64,000 nt of DNA from the NCBI GenBank assembly GCA_039933015.1, contig JBDTOX010000087.1:1-64000 (forward strand), in the 5' to 3' direction. Numbering within the stretch: position 1 is the first letter of the stretch; every line of letters starts with the position of its first letter. Positions 15,995-24,410 of the stretch are shown here, in pieces. The notes below the pieces were generated by a model that was not told the DNA's origin, did no database searches, and saw only the letters and a program-made list of their open reading frames with translations. Source of the DNA: JBDTOX01 sp039933015 (GTDB lineage: Bacteria > Pseudomonadota > Gammaproteobacteria > Burkholderiales > Methylophilaceae). The translations under genes and the position numbers were made by a program.

Positions 15995-16945
15995 TTAAAG
16001 CTTCTCTGCCAAAGCTTTTTCCAGCTTGATCTGGTCAACGACAAAGCCACGGATACCTTCAGCCAACTTTTCGGTAGCCATTGCATCTTCATTCAACTGG
16101 AAACGGAACTCTTTTTCGGTCAGCAGGGCGGGACGCTGCTTGGTAGGGCCACTATCGTTCAGCACGCGGGGCAAATCACCTTGAGTAGCTTCCAATTCCT
16201 GCAGCAGGTTTGGAGCAATGGTCAGGCGGTCGCAACCAGTCAGCGCAGTGATTTCACCAATATTACGGAATGAAGCGCCCATGACTACGGTCTTGTAGCC
16301 ATGTTCTTTGTAGTATGCGTAGATATTGCGCACTGAAATCACACCAGGATCGGTCTCAGAAGTGTAGGTTTCACCAGTCTTGGCCTTGTACCAATCCAGG
16401 ATACGGCCAACGAATGGGGAAATCAGGAATACGCCAGCTTCAGCACAAGCACGCGCTTGACCGAAACCAAACAGCAGGGTCAGGTTGCAGTTGATGCCTT
16501 CTTTTTCCAGGATTTCACCGGCCTTGATGCCTTCCCAGGTTGAAGCCAGCTTGATCAGTACACGGCTCTTATCAACACCGGCGTCTTTGTAGAGCTGAAT
16601 AATCTTGCGACCCTTGGCGACCATGGCGTCGATATCGAAAGACAGGCGCGCATCCACCTCGGTGGAAATACGGCCAGGGATGTGCTTCTGGATTTCCAGA
16701 CCAATCAGCACGGCCAGCTTGTCCGCTGCATGTTCAATTTGCTGTTCCTTGCTGCCGCCTTGAGCCTTAGCATAAGCAATTGCCTCATCAATCAGCGGTG
16801 CATACTGCGGCAAGGTACTGGCCTTGAGCAGCAATGACGGGTTGGTCGTTGCGTCGACCGGCTTTACGCTCTTGATCGCCTCAACGTCACCGGTATCGGC
16901 AACGATGGTGGTCATCACCTTCAATTGTTCTAACAAACTGGCCAT
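15995..16945 (-). CDS. tal: Transaldolase
   Basis: Transfers dihydroxyacetone units between sugar phosphates to regenerate ribulose 5-phosphate in the RuMP cycle and pentose phosphate pathway. With the ATG at 16945 (GGAGGA 6 bases upstream) it is 316 aa, the usual length of TalB-type enzymes. A longer in-frame start at 17026 is rejected because it lacks this site. Active-site features are DATTNPSLLLKA (31-42) and the Schiff-base lysine 132 in VLIKLASTWEG. It sits directly upstream of hps on the same strand, giving the order tal-hps-phi. Confidence 0.96.
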   Translation of the reverse strand: MASLLEQLKVMTTIVADTGDVEAIKSVKPVDATTNPSLLLKASTLPQYAPLIDEAIAYAKAQGGSKEQQIEHAADKLAVLIGLEIQKHIPGRISTEVDARLSFDIDAMVAKGRKIIQLYKDAGVDKSRVLIKLASTWEGIKAGEILEKEGINCNLTLLFGFGQARACAEAGVFLISPFVGRILDWYKAKTGETYTSETDPGVISVRNIYAYYKEHGYKTVVMGASFRNIGEITALTGCDRLTIAPNLLQELEATQGDLPRVLNDSGPTKQRPALLTEKEFRFQLNEDAMATEKLAEGIRGFVVDQIKLEKALAEKL

Positions 16946-17081
16946 AGTTTTTCCTCCATGAAATAGATTGAAATCGCTATAAATTCGAATAAGCTTGGAA
17001 ACTGCTTTGAACTGCGGGAATATCACTACTGCTCTGCAGGTTGCGAGGATTTTTGATTAAACCTTAACCTGCTCGCCGTAT

Positions 17082-17096
17082 TCGATTTTGAATCGA
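17082..17096. promoter_or_regulatory. Inverted repeat upstream of tal
   Basis: TCGATT-TTG-AATCGA is a perfect 6-bp palindrome with a 3-base centre, about 140 bases upstream of the tal start. Its half-site TCGAT also opens the dyad at the hps promoter, so one regulator could serve both. This is inference. Confidence 0.35.
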
Positions 17097-17129
17097 TCAG
17101 TATATCTGAAATTTCTACAGAACCATACC

Positions 17130-18011
17130 TTACACCGCATCTTGCCGCATGCTGGCCATGTCATTTTCCAGAGACACCGCCAGCATGCTAGCCACCGTAA
17201 GATCAGCGCTGGTACCGGGGTTAAGGCCTCTGGCCTTCAGGTCTGCATCAAACTTAAGTAGCTCGCGCTGGCAAGTTGTCGGGTTTTCCTGGGCAAGCAA
17301 GGTCTGCTCATGCCCCTTTGCTTCCACTCTCACCATCTGCGCCACAACATCGCCATATTTGCGGACGATATGCGTATCGGGGAACTCAGCGAGAAAAGCC
17401 AGATACACCCTGGTTGCAGCCCAGGTTGGGCACCCCCATTGCTGCATAGCCTCCCTGTAGCGCTTGACACCGATATCGAACACATCAGCATAGCCATTTG
17501 CATATTGCCTGGCTATGCAATCGCGATGCTGTGCCTCGCGCATAGCTTCGAGCAATGTGACCTGGGGTGGCATGTGCACATCGTGCTGCGCGCTCTCGCC
17601 CAAGCCCGCAGGTGAGGCCCTTACTATGGCCTGATAGGTCAGCTGCGCATCTGCTACAGTCAATTCTTGTAGCACATCCCGCAAGCGCTCCCGCAGTGTC
17701 GCCTTATGCCCCTGCAACACTGCATGAATCAACGGAGCACAGAGCAGGATAATGCCCAGATTGGTATTGCAGCCCACAACCGTCCAGGTTGCTTCCATGG
17801 CTGAAAAAATACGCTCCCCCACAACAGCATTCGGCTCGGCAATTGCCTCCGCAGCCGCCTCGGCGCTGCGCACGAAATCCTGCACCACCATACCGTGACC
17901 ATCGGCAAAGATATGTACGTTGCCAGGTTTTAATGCTTCCAGCTCAGCCAGGCAGGCGGACTTGAATGCCGCAGCAAGGCGTGAGGAGATACCCAGGCTA
18001 TCGCCACTCAT
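17130..18011 (-). CDS. CitG/MdcB-like protein of the H4MPT cluster
   Basis: Member of the triphosphoribosyl-dephospho-CoA synthase (CitG/MdcB) family, 293 aa. The family signature LEALKPGNVHIFADGHGM (about 24-41) and the helical ATP-binding core with NTNLGIILLCAPL (about 81-93) are visible. No citrate lyase or malonate decarboxylase genes are near. Such CitG-like genes recur in methylotroph H4MPT clusters, so a phosphoribosyl-type transfer in methanopterin or methylofuran synthesis is a possibility, not shown. It is the last gene of the operon mptG-mtdB-ATP-grasp-mch-RimK-like-CitG-like; its ATG overlaps the preceding TGA as ATGA. Confidence 0.8.
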   Translation of the reverse strand: MSGDSLGISSRLAAAFKSACLAELEALKPGNVHIFADGHGMVVQDFVRSAEAAAEAIAEPNAVVGERIFSAMEATWTVVGCNTNLGIILLCAPLIHAVLQGHKATLRERLRDVLQELTVADAQLTYQAIVRASPAGLGESAQHDVHMPPQVTLLEAMREAQHRDCIARQYANGYADVFDIGVKRYREAMQQWGCPTWAATRVYLAFLAEFPDTHIVRKYGDVVAQMVRVEAKGHEQTLLAQENPTTCQRELLKFDADLKARGLNPGTSADLTVASMLAVSLENDMASMRQDAV

Positions 18012-18949
18012 GAAGCTACGGCGAACGCGCTGTGCCCGTTGTCTATCTTGTAGAGAAAGTCGTCAACCAATGCCTGCGCAATATCCATCTCAACCACGCC
18101 TTGCAAGCCTTTCCATGCCGGAATGCTGTTGACTTCAAGCACGTAGAGTCGCCCCTGGCGGTCACGAATAATGTCCACGCCACAGTAATCAATTTCCACG
18201 GCGCGCGCAGCGGCTACAGCCAGCTCGGCAATTTCGCCCGTTGGTGGAAGAAACTCACAGCGCCCGCCTTGCGCCACGTTATTGACCCAATGACTGCCAT
18301 GGCGAATCATCGCGCCAACAGCCTGGCCGTTAATGACGAAAACACGATGATCATGCCAGGCACCCTCGCCGCTATCCACATAGCTTTGCAGATAATAAAG
18401 GCCGTCGACATGCTCCTCCATGGGAACAGGGAAAGGACTGCCATGCACCAGTCTTCGTACCCCCTGCCCTTGTGATCCGAACAGCGGCTTGATGACCAGA
18501 GCGTGTCCTGCCATGGTTTCGCGCAGGATCACGCTGTGCGCCTGTTCGCGCGACTCGCAAACCCAGGTGGACGGGGTAGGAACGCCGTTAAGATGCAGCA
18601 GTAGACTTGTCATGGCCTTATCCACGGTACGCTCCACCGCTCGACCATCGTTGTAAACCGTAATGCCCAGCATTTTTAATGCATGCAAGATATCCAGGCG
18701 CACAATGACCTGCTGCAAAGTACCGCCCGGCACGCCACGCACGAAAGCGCCGTCAGGAAGGCCACGCTCAAAGCCCGGAATCTGTACGCCAGCCTGACCA
18801 TGTACTAGGTTGAGATGGCAATCCTTGAGTGAAACAAACACTGCCTCCCGGCCACGCATGGAAAAAGCATCTTTAAGGCGCTTGCCGTGCCAGCCAGGAT
18901 CGTCGGTAAAGACAGGGATACGTCTAATCAACTTGGGCAGGGTATCCAA
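18008..18949 (-). CDS. RimK-like ATP-grasp ligase of the H4MPT cluster
   Basis: ATP-grasp protein (313 aa) resembling RimK/MptN alpha-L-glutamate ligases. In methanogens MptN adds glutamate to tetrahydromethanopterin. Features are the nucleotide-binding ALVIKPLFGSQGQGV (about 150-164), the LYYLQSYVDSGEGAWHDHRVF segment (about 185-205) and the metal-binding VLEVNSIPAWKGLQ (about 271-284). The open frame begins with TTG at 18949, which overlaps mch by 26 bases and lacks a clear ribosome binding site. A TTG at 18931 is also possible, so the start is uncertain. The position between mch and the CitG-like gene argues for C1-carrier side-chain synthesis; the substrate is not known. Confidence 0.8.
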   Translation of the reverse strand: MDTLPKLIRRIPVFTDDPGWHGKRLKDAFSMRGREAVFVSLKDCHLNLVHGQAGVQIPGFERGLPDGAFVRGVPGGTLQQVIVRLDILHALKMLGITVYNDGRAVERTVDKAMTSLLLHLNGVPTPSTWVCESREQAHSVILRETMAGHALVIKPLFGSQGQGVRRLVHGSPFPVPMEEHVDGLYYLQSYVDSGEGAWHDHRVFVINGQAVGAMIRHGSHWVNNVAQGGRCEFLPPTGEIAELAVAAARAVEIDYCGVDIIRDRQGRLYVLEVNSIPAWKGLQGVVEMDIAQALVDDFLYKIDNGHSAFAVAS

Positions 18950-19922
18950 ATGACTGGTCGACCAATGCTACATCCAGCTTGCCGCCAATGAAGGTTTTGC
19001 CTGACTCCATGGCGGTCACGGTCACAGCAGCCGGGCTGAACAGCATAGGATCAATCTTGTAGAAATCCATGTTCACACTCTTGAACACCTCGGCAAACGG
19101 ACGGCCGTAGTCGCGCGAGGAGTTGCTTGGCAGCTCTTTCGCCAGTTTTGCTGCGGCTTCATCAGTACCTTTGACGAAGATGTGCGCATGGCCGCCGAAT
19201 AAAATCGCGTCGTTGGTACGCCCCATGCCAACCAGGAAATCCGGAGCAGGTGGCGGCACAGGTGCACTGGCCATGCCATCCACTACGTGGTCCATGGGAA
19301 AATGCAGGGCATGTATCTTGTGCATGGCTACTTCCAGCACACGAGCGACAATTTGCACTGTGCCAGCCAGGCTGCGAGTCGGGGTCAAAATAAAAGTCAG
19401 GTTTTCCGGCTTTACGCCTGTATCACGCGAGACTTTCTCGATGACTTCCATCGGTGGCGCTTTATCGCTTTCCAGCACCAAACAGGCGGCATCACTTTGG
19501 TCTTTGTAACCCAGCTCAGCATATAACTCTTCACGGCCAGCCAAGGCACGGCCCGGGCCAGAACCCAGAGCAAAGAATTTTTCATGCGCCAGGCTCCAGC
19601 CTGCGTACTGGCTGCCCAGACAGGACAGGATGGGATTACTGGAGTGTACTGAAAGCATCCATGGCCAATGCGCAAAAGTGGAAGCCGTGTGCAAGCTGAC
19701 ATGACCTAAACCGCCCATGCAGATTTCGGCGATCAGGCGCCCGGCTTCAAGGCCACCGGCGTGTTTGATGCCGGCATCCACAATCGTGCAGCCGTTACTC
19801 AACCGTTCAACACCCACGCGCAGATCTTTGGCGTTATCCACTAATGATTTTACCAATGGGTTGGTTAAACCATTGACGCTAGGCCAGTTGGTCGTATCCA
19901 GCTGATGTGTATTGCCACTCAT
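18924..19922 (-). CDS. mch: Methenyltetrahydromethanopterin cyclohydrolase
   Basis: Hydrolyses methenyl-H4MPT to N5-formyl-H4MPT, third step of H4MPT-linked formaldehyde oxidation, cytosolic. The protein is 332 aa, the normal length, and collinear with the family throughout: GLEAGRLIAEICMGGLG (about 57-73), SSNPILSCLGSQYAGW (about 95-110), MDHVVDGMASAPVPPPAPDF and ILFGGHAHIFVKG. ATG at 19922 follows the upstream ATP-grasp stop by 17 bases. It is translationally overlapped by the RimK-like gene downstream. Recognition is firm. Confidence 0.96.
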   Translation of the reverse strand: MSGNTHQLDTTNWPSVNGLTNPLVKSLVDNAKDLRVGVERLSNGCTIVDAGIKHAGGLEAGRLIAEICMGGLGHVSLHTASTFAHWPWMLSVHSSNPILSCLGSQYAGWSLAHEKFFALGSGPGRALAGREELYAELGYKDQSDAACLVLESDKAPPMEVIEKVSRDTGVKPENLTFILTPTRSLAGTVQIVARVLEVAMHKIHALHFPMDHVVDGMASAPVPPPAPDFLVGMGRTNDAILFGGHAHIFVKGTDEAAAKLAKELPSNSSRDYGRPFAEVFKSVNMDFYKIDPMLFSPAAVTVTAMESGKTFIGGKLDVALVDQSFGYPAQVD

Positions 19923-19939
19923 ATTCGCTCTACCTTTTG

Positions 19940-21082
19940 TTATTTTTTAATAATATCTTCTAGCGCTTTCGCTCTCGCTAAAACCAATGCCTGCGCAGCC
20001 TCTGCGCTCTCGCCCCGTGCACATACCGTGCAGATCGGGTTGTTTGCAAGAATATGGCTGCCTGGCAGAGGCAAGTCGGCTGCCCATGCTGGCCAATTCA
20101 TGGCATCGGACAATACCAAATCAGACGGCGCATAGACAATCTGATGCGCTTTTGCCCGCGCCGACACTAACGGCCAATCGGAAATATCCCCGGCACAGGC
20201 ACGTAAATGCAGATCGAACAGATTGCATGCATCAGACTGATATAAATCAAATGTCGCACTCAAACGTGGATTGATCTCCAACACCCACACCTGATCGCCG
20301 TCCATTATTGCATCCAGGCTATTAAAGCCCCGCAAACCGACAGCATTGGTCAATTGTTGCGCGGCATGGATTAATTGCTGCCGCACTGGCTCCGGCAAGT
20401 TCGCCTGGCTGACCGCACCGCCGTAACGATAAGGCATGGCTGCAGATGGCGCTAGCCATTGCCGATTAAAACCAATCACCCTGATCTGCTTGCCATCAGC
20501 AGCGAACAGTAACGATACTGGCACGCCCCTCACTTCACGCTGAAAATAACAGCCCCTCTCAGGCGCAATGCTGGGCAACGGCAAGGCCTTACGCACATGC
20601 GTGCCGCCAGAGCCACCACCTTGCTTGTATAGCCAGCCCGCAGCCTTATCCAGTGGCCTGAAACTGACTTGCGGATGGGGAATTTGCAACCCATCCAGCA
20701 GCATAAAAAACTGCCTGGGCCGTTTCATATTGCGCAGTACCAGTGGCGTATTGCCAATTAGCGGCAGGTATTGGGCTGCAAGTTCGAGCAATTCCGGCGC
20801 TGCTTCAAAACCACTGCCGTATGCCAGGCCCGCATATCCATTAAACTCAAGGCTGTTCAGTATCCGTTCAAAATCAGCAGCATCAAAGTGGCCCTGGCTA
20901 TATTGAACTCGGCAGGACTGGTGCGCTGCACGCTGCGTGTCTGCGTCGGCAAACGTATCCAGCGCCAGTACTTGATAGCCGGCCGCCGCCGCCTCACAAA
21001 CAAAAGGCCGTGAAGAAACAGCAGCGATGGCTATTTTTTTAATTTCACCTGCCTCATTAGAGACTCTTACGCGCCATTTCAA
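19940..21082 (-). CDS. Predicted ATP-grasp enzyme of the H4MPT cluster
   Basis: Carbamoyl-phosphate-synthase-like ATP-grasp protein of the group conserved in methanogens and H4MPT methylotrophs; the reaction is unknown. Seen are a nucleotide-fold start (KKIAIAAVSSRPFVCEAAAAGYQV), a glycine-rich loop YKQGGGSGGTHVRKA (about 152-166) and the metal-binding VWVLEINPRLSATFDLY (about 266-282). The only in-frame ATG (21082) lies 26 bases inside mtdB without a ribosome binding site. A rare ATT at 21043, in front of KKIAIAAV, has GAGG 8 bases upstream and would match the expected N-terminus better. 380 aa from ATG, 367 from ATT. It probably acts in carrier biosynthesis. Confidence 0.75.
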   Translation of the reverse strand: MKWRVRVSNEAGEIKKIAIAAVSSRPFVCEAAAAGYQVLALDTFADADTQRAAHQSCRVQYSQGHFDAADFERILNSLEFNGYAGLAYGSGFEAAPELLELAAQYLPLIGNTPLVLRNMKRPRQFFMLLDGLQIPHPQVSFRPLDKAAGWLYKQGGGSGGTHVRKALPLPSIAPERGCYFQREVRGVPVSLLFAADGKQIRVIGFNRQWLAPSAAMPYRYGGAVSQANLPEPVRQQLIHAAQQLTNAVGLRGFNSLDAIMDGDQVWVLEINPRLSATFDLYQSDACNLFDLHLRACAGDISDWPLVSARAKAHQIVYAPSDLVLSDAMNWPAWAADLPLPGSHILANNPICTVCARGESAEAAQALVLARAKALEDIIKK

Positions 21083-21950
21083 ACGCAGACAAAAAGTCCA
21101 AATAGTGCTTCTTGCCTGGCTGTAGCATCTGTTTCAGCAGATTGTGCTGGGTAGTGTACTTAACATTACCAATTGCCAGCGCGCCAATACCAAAAGCGCC
21201 CGTACCCGGAATCGCTAGGCCATCAGCCATCACATCCACACCTTCAGCGCCGGTTGGTGGCACAGCGTTAACATCAGCCACTATTTTCAGCGTCGGCGAG
21301 CCAGCCATCTGCTCCAGGGTAATCACGCGCGTGCCAGCAGCAGCAGCACACAGCACGATGTCAGTGCCGTGCAGAACTTGCCTCTTCAGTTCATCATTGC
21401 TGCCGTCAGTAAACCCAATATTAGTGCTATAGCGCTTGTTATAGGCTTCAGCCTTGGCTTGCACATCTGGCACGGACCTGTGCGCAACCAATTCGACCGA
21501 AGCGCCATATTTGGCGGCAATGACCGCAGCGCAACCGCCTACCGGGCCTGTTGCACCGAAAATACTCACTTTGCGGCCACTCAAATCACCGCCAAAATTT
21601 TTGGTTAGATGCTGCTCCACCTTAGCCATCATGCCTGCAGCGGTAGTGAACGCGCCGGAAGGGTCGGCAAACACGGATATTTCAAATGGTGGCACCATGG
21701 AATTTCTGGCTGCTTCCAGCATATCCATGGCCACATCGATATTCCTGCCACCAATGAAAATGCTCTCACGCTTCACGCCACTCGGACTACGCGAGAAAAT
21801 TGCATCCTGCACCAGGCCCATGACTTCTTTAAGCTCGACATTGGTATACGGCACTACCTTGTCAAAGCCTGCGTCATAGGCCATGTTGACATCGAAAGGG
21901 CTGGCGTTTTTCGCCGCAGTGATTAAATGCAAAATTGATACTTTTTCCAT
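21057..21950 (-). CDS. mtdB: NAD(P)-dependent methylene-H4MPT dehydrogenase
   Basis: Oxidises methylene-H4MPT to methenyl-H4MPT with NAD or NADP, second step of the formaldehyde oxidation route. The protein is 297 aa. The Rossmann fingerprint GATGPVG is at 132-138. The pterin-dehydrogenase N-terminal part (SPFDVNMAYDAGFDKVVPY) and the IVADVNAVPPTGAEGVD block (about 221-237) are typical of MtdB and distinguish it from the shorter NADP-specific MtdA. It lies 61 bases downstream of beta-RFAP synthase and overlaps the ATP-grasp gene, in one minus-strand operon. Confidence 0.95.
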   Translation of the reverse strand: MEKVSILHLITAAKNASPFDVNMAYDAGFDKVVPYTNVELKEVMGLVQDAIFSRSPSGVKRESIFIGGRNIDVAMDMLEAARNSMVPPFEISVFADPSGAFTTAAGMMAKVEQHLTKNFGGDLSGRKVSIFGATGPVGGCAAVIAAKYGASVELVAHRSVPDVQAKAEAYNKRYSTNIGFTDGSNDELKRQVLHGTDIVLCAAAAGTRVITLEQMAGSPTLKIVADVNAVPPTGAEGVDVMADGLAIPGTGAFGIGALAIGNVKYTTQHNLLKQMLQPGKKHYLDFLSAFEMARKSL

Positions 21951-22011
21951 GTGCTTGCCTTAAATAAGTCCAAATATTAAATAAAATATCGCTCAGGTTG
22001 TCATTAGCCGC

Positions 22012-23049
22012 TTATTGCATGTCATGAACAAGCCCCCCTTCATTGCGGCCTTTGCAGAGCATAAATTTTAATGTGTCTTGATGCACAAACTGCGCACGCA
22101 GCTTGTGCTGATAATCGTTGGCTGAGGCTTCATCCGCGAACACCGCAAAGCCGGTTGGCCCCCAGGAGCTTTGGCCGAAACAGGCAACACCCTGGTCACT
22201 CAGCCATTGCAGGACTGCTGCCACTCGCGGACTGGCATAGCGTCCGCCTTGGGCCGGCGCAAAATGATCGCCGGTACGCTCCTGCAGTTCGCGGATAGCC
22301 AGGCCAAAAGTCAGTAAATCATGCTCGGCCAAAGCCGGCAAAGCTTGCATCAATACATGACGACACAAGATTGCTGCGGCATCAGCCGGGAATTCCGGCA
22401 AAGTACGAAATGCCGCGACTTCCTGTGCGCCATGCACGCCGGAGGCTGCATGATCAAAAATCAGGATGATGCGCCACGCATCCGGAAAATCTGCCCGCGC
22501 AATCACGGGCGGGATCACGGTCTGCGCGCCACGGCCTCCATCAATCACCACACCGCCAGCTGCAAACGTACCCAAGCCTATGCCGGAACGTGCGCCGCGT
22601 TCAGTCAGCATAGCTACGTCCTTGATAAACAAGCCCAGGTTGTACAACTTGTTAATCGCCAGACCCACCGCCAGCGACATCTGCGTACCCGACCCCAAGC
22701 CGGCATGTTCGGGAATCACTTGGGTGAGTTGCATATGCACGCCATGCGTCCCCGCCTGCAAATTCAATGCTGTTGCCAGTAGATTCGCCACCTTAATGGC
22801 TCGCGCGGCGCCTGGGCCTTCTGCAGTAAACCCGCCAGCACGCCAGGCGCTCAGTTCCGTCACGGGCTGATCGAGCGAGACGCCGATACTGCCAAACTGG
22901 CGACCCAGACCACCATTCAAATCAAAAAACCCCATGTGCAAGCGCGCTGTAGTAGTCACGCTCACGCCGTCCGCACGCGAGTTGACGCCTGCTACCTCGC
23001 TTTTAAAATCACCTGTGCCATTTGTATGGCTGATAAGACTTCCCGACAT
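22012..23049 (-). CDS. mptG: Beta-ribofuranosylaminobenzene 5'-phosphate synthase
   Basis: Condenses p-aminobenzoate with PRPP, releasing CO2 and PPi: the first committed step of (de)methyl-methanopterin synthesis. GHMP-kinase-fold protein of 345 aa from the ATG at 23049 (MSGSLISHTNG); the frame is open 26 codons further, so the start is not certain. Signatures are TTTARLHMGFFDLNGGLGRQFGSIGVSLD near the N-terminus (written in part) and the glycine-rich PEHAGLGSGTQMSLAVG. First gene of the operon leading to mtdB and mch. Together with pabB elsewhere in the island it supplies and consumes pABA. Known as orf4 in Methylobacterium clusters. Confidence 0.92.
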   Translation of the reverse strand: MSGSLISHTNGTGDFKSEVAGVNSRADGVSVTTTARLHMGFFDLNGGLGRQFGSIGVSLDQPVTELSAWRAGGFTAEGPGAARAIKVANLLATALNLQAGTHGVHMQLTQVIPEHAGLGSGTQMSLAVGLAINKLYNLGLFIKDVAMLTERGARSGIGLGTFAAGGVVIDGGRGAQTVIPPVIARADFPDAWRIILIFDHAASGVHGAQEVAAFRTLPEFPADAAAILCRHVLMQALPALAEHDLLTFGLAIRELQERTGDHFAPAQGGRYASPRVAAVLQWLSDQGVACFGQSSWGPTGFAVFADEASANDYQHKLRAQFVHQDTLKFMLCKGRNEGGLVHDMQ

Positions 23050-23230
23050 GGCGTGGCGTCCAAAAAAACTCGCACAAAAGCCGCGTATTGTAGCCCAGCG
23101 AGCCGGTTTTTCAAATTCAGCAGCCACCTTTCAGCGCTGCATCTGGACATCGTCGCATTCAGCAAGGAGTACTGGTGAAGCCAGGTTGCACTCCCGCAAT
23201 ATGCATATGGCATCAATTACATACAAAAAA

Positions 23231-24079
23231 TTATGCTGTTTCCTGTAATCGTAACTGACGTGCAGCCTCTTCGGCACGAGCATCATTGATTTCTCTCATT
23301 ACACTACTCAAATCTACAGGTTTCTTGCTACGCTCAAAACGACCCGACAGCTTGACCTCTGGATTTAAATCGCCATGTTGATAGAGCGACCAGATCTCTC
23401 TGCCATATTCCGTGGTTAAAAGCTCAGGTGCGAAACGCCCAAAATAACTGGTCAGATTGCCTACATCCCGCTCCAGCATGCTGCTGGCGTGATTGTTACC
23501 CGCAGCATCCACCGCTTGCGGCAGATCAATGATAACCGGGCCATCGCTCCCAAATAGTATGTTGAATTCTGATAAATCTCCATGGACAATCCCCGCGCAC
23601 AGCATGCGGACGACCTGCATCAGCAATGTCTGATGGTGCACACGTGCGTCTTCCGCGGTGAACTCCACATCATTGAGTCTTGGAGCTGCGTTGCCATGCT
23701 CATCTGTGACAAGCTCCATCAGCAATACGCCTTCGTGGAAGTTATAAGGTTTGGGAACCCGCACGCCTGCAGCCGCGAGGCGATATAAAGCATCGACTTC
23801 AGCGCTTTGCCAAGCCTCCTCTTGTGCCTTGCGCCCATACTTTGAACCCTTTTCCATAGCGCGGGCACGGCGACTGCTTTTCACTTTACGGCCCTCAGTG
23901 TAGTCAACACTCTGGCGAAAACTACGCTTGCTGGCTTCTTTGTAAACCTTGGCACAGCGCACCTCTTCGCCGCACCTGACCACAAATACCATAGCCTCCT
24001 TACCACTCATGAGCTGACGGATAACGTCATCGACCAAGCCGTCTTCGACGAGAGGTTGGAGTCTTTTAGGAATTTTCAT
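23231..24079 (-). CDS. RIO-family atypical serine kinase
   Basis: Atypical protein kinase of the RIO family, 282 aa. It carries the nucleotide loop MSGKEAMVF (24-32), the catalytic-domain lysine K44 in CAKVYKEA, the catalytic loop HGDLSEFN (166-173, Asp168) and the metal-binding IDLPQ (184-188, Asp185). All residues needed for phosphotransfer are present. RIO kinases act in ribosome maturation in archaea and eukaryotes; the role of bacterial members is not settled. It sits between mptG (same strand, about 180 bases downstream) and the divergent fhc operon, flanked on both sides by archaeal-type genes. Functional linkage to C1 metabolism is unproven. Confidence 0.9.
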   Translation of the reverse strand: MKIPKRLQPLVEDGLVDDVIRQLMSGKEAMVFVVRCGEEVRCAKVYKEASKRSFRQSVDYTEGRKVKSSRRARAMEKGSKYGRKAQEEAWQSAEVDALYRLAAAGVRVPKPYNFHEGVLLMELVTDEHGNAAPRLNDVEFTAEDARVHHQTLLMQVVRMLCAGIVHGDLSEFNILFGSDGPVIIDLPQAVDAAGNNHASSMLERDVGNLTSYFGRFAPELLTTEYGREIWSLYQHGDLNPEVKLSGRFERSKKPVDLSSVMREINDARAEEAARQLRLQETA

Positions 24080-24304
24080 GCAGTCTTTCGGACGGGCGTT
24101 TTATAAACTTGGGTTAGGTAATTATGTGTGCTACCCAGATTTAAGTCACACATTAATTTTGTTTGGCGCCTTGTATGGCAGTCATTTTTTTCCTGCAGTT
24201 GACTGTCCTTGCATCTGCATCTACTTTAAGGCAGCTATTGATCTGATATGTTCAACCGTAAGCCGCTGATAGCCAAACTTAGCTGCCATTACCGCATTTC
24301 AGCC

Positions 24305-24334
24305 TTGACGCCTTATTTCTTTCCCCTGCATAAT
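24305..24334 (+). promoter_or_regulatory. Candidate fhc-fdh operon promoter
   Basis: TTGACG (24305-24310) and CATAAT (24329-24334) with an 18-base spacer give a predicted leader of about 175 bases before fhcB. Inferred from sequence. Confidence 0.45.
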
Positions 24335-24399
24335 CAACGGTAAGTTTTAGTTGCCGCTTGCTCGTTTATCCAAACACATTCAGCATGCCCCAGTTGCGG

Positions 24400-24410
24400 A
24401 CGTATTACGT
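24400..24410. promoter_or_regulatory. Palindrome ACGTATTACGT upstream of fhcB
   Basis: The 9-base core CGTATTACG is shared, in inverse orientation, with the palindrome upstream of pqqA (57022-57032). It lies 105 bases before the fhcB start and downstream of the predicted promoter. A further copy occurs inside fhcB coding DNA (24902-24910), which weakens the case for an operator. Confidence 0.3.
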
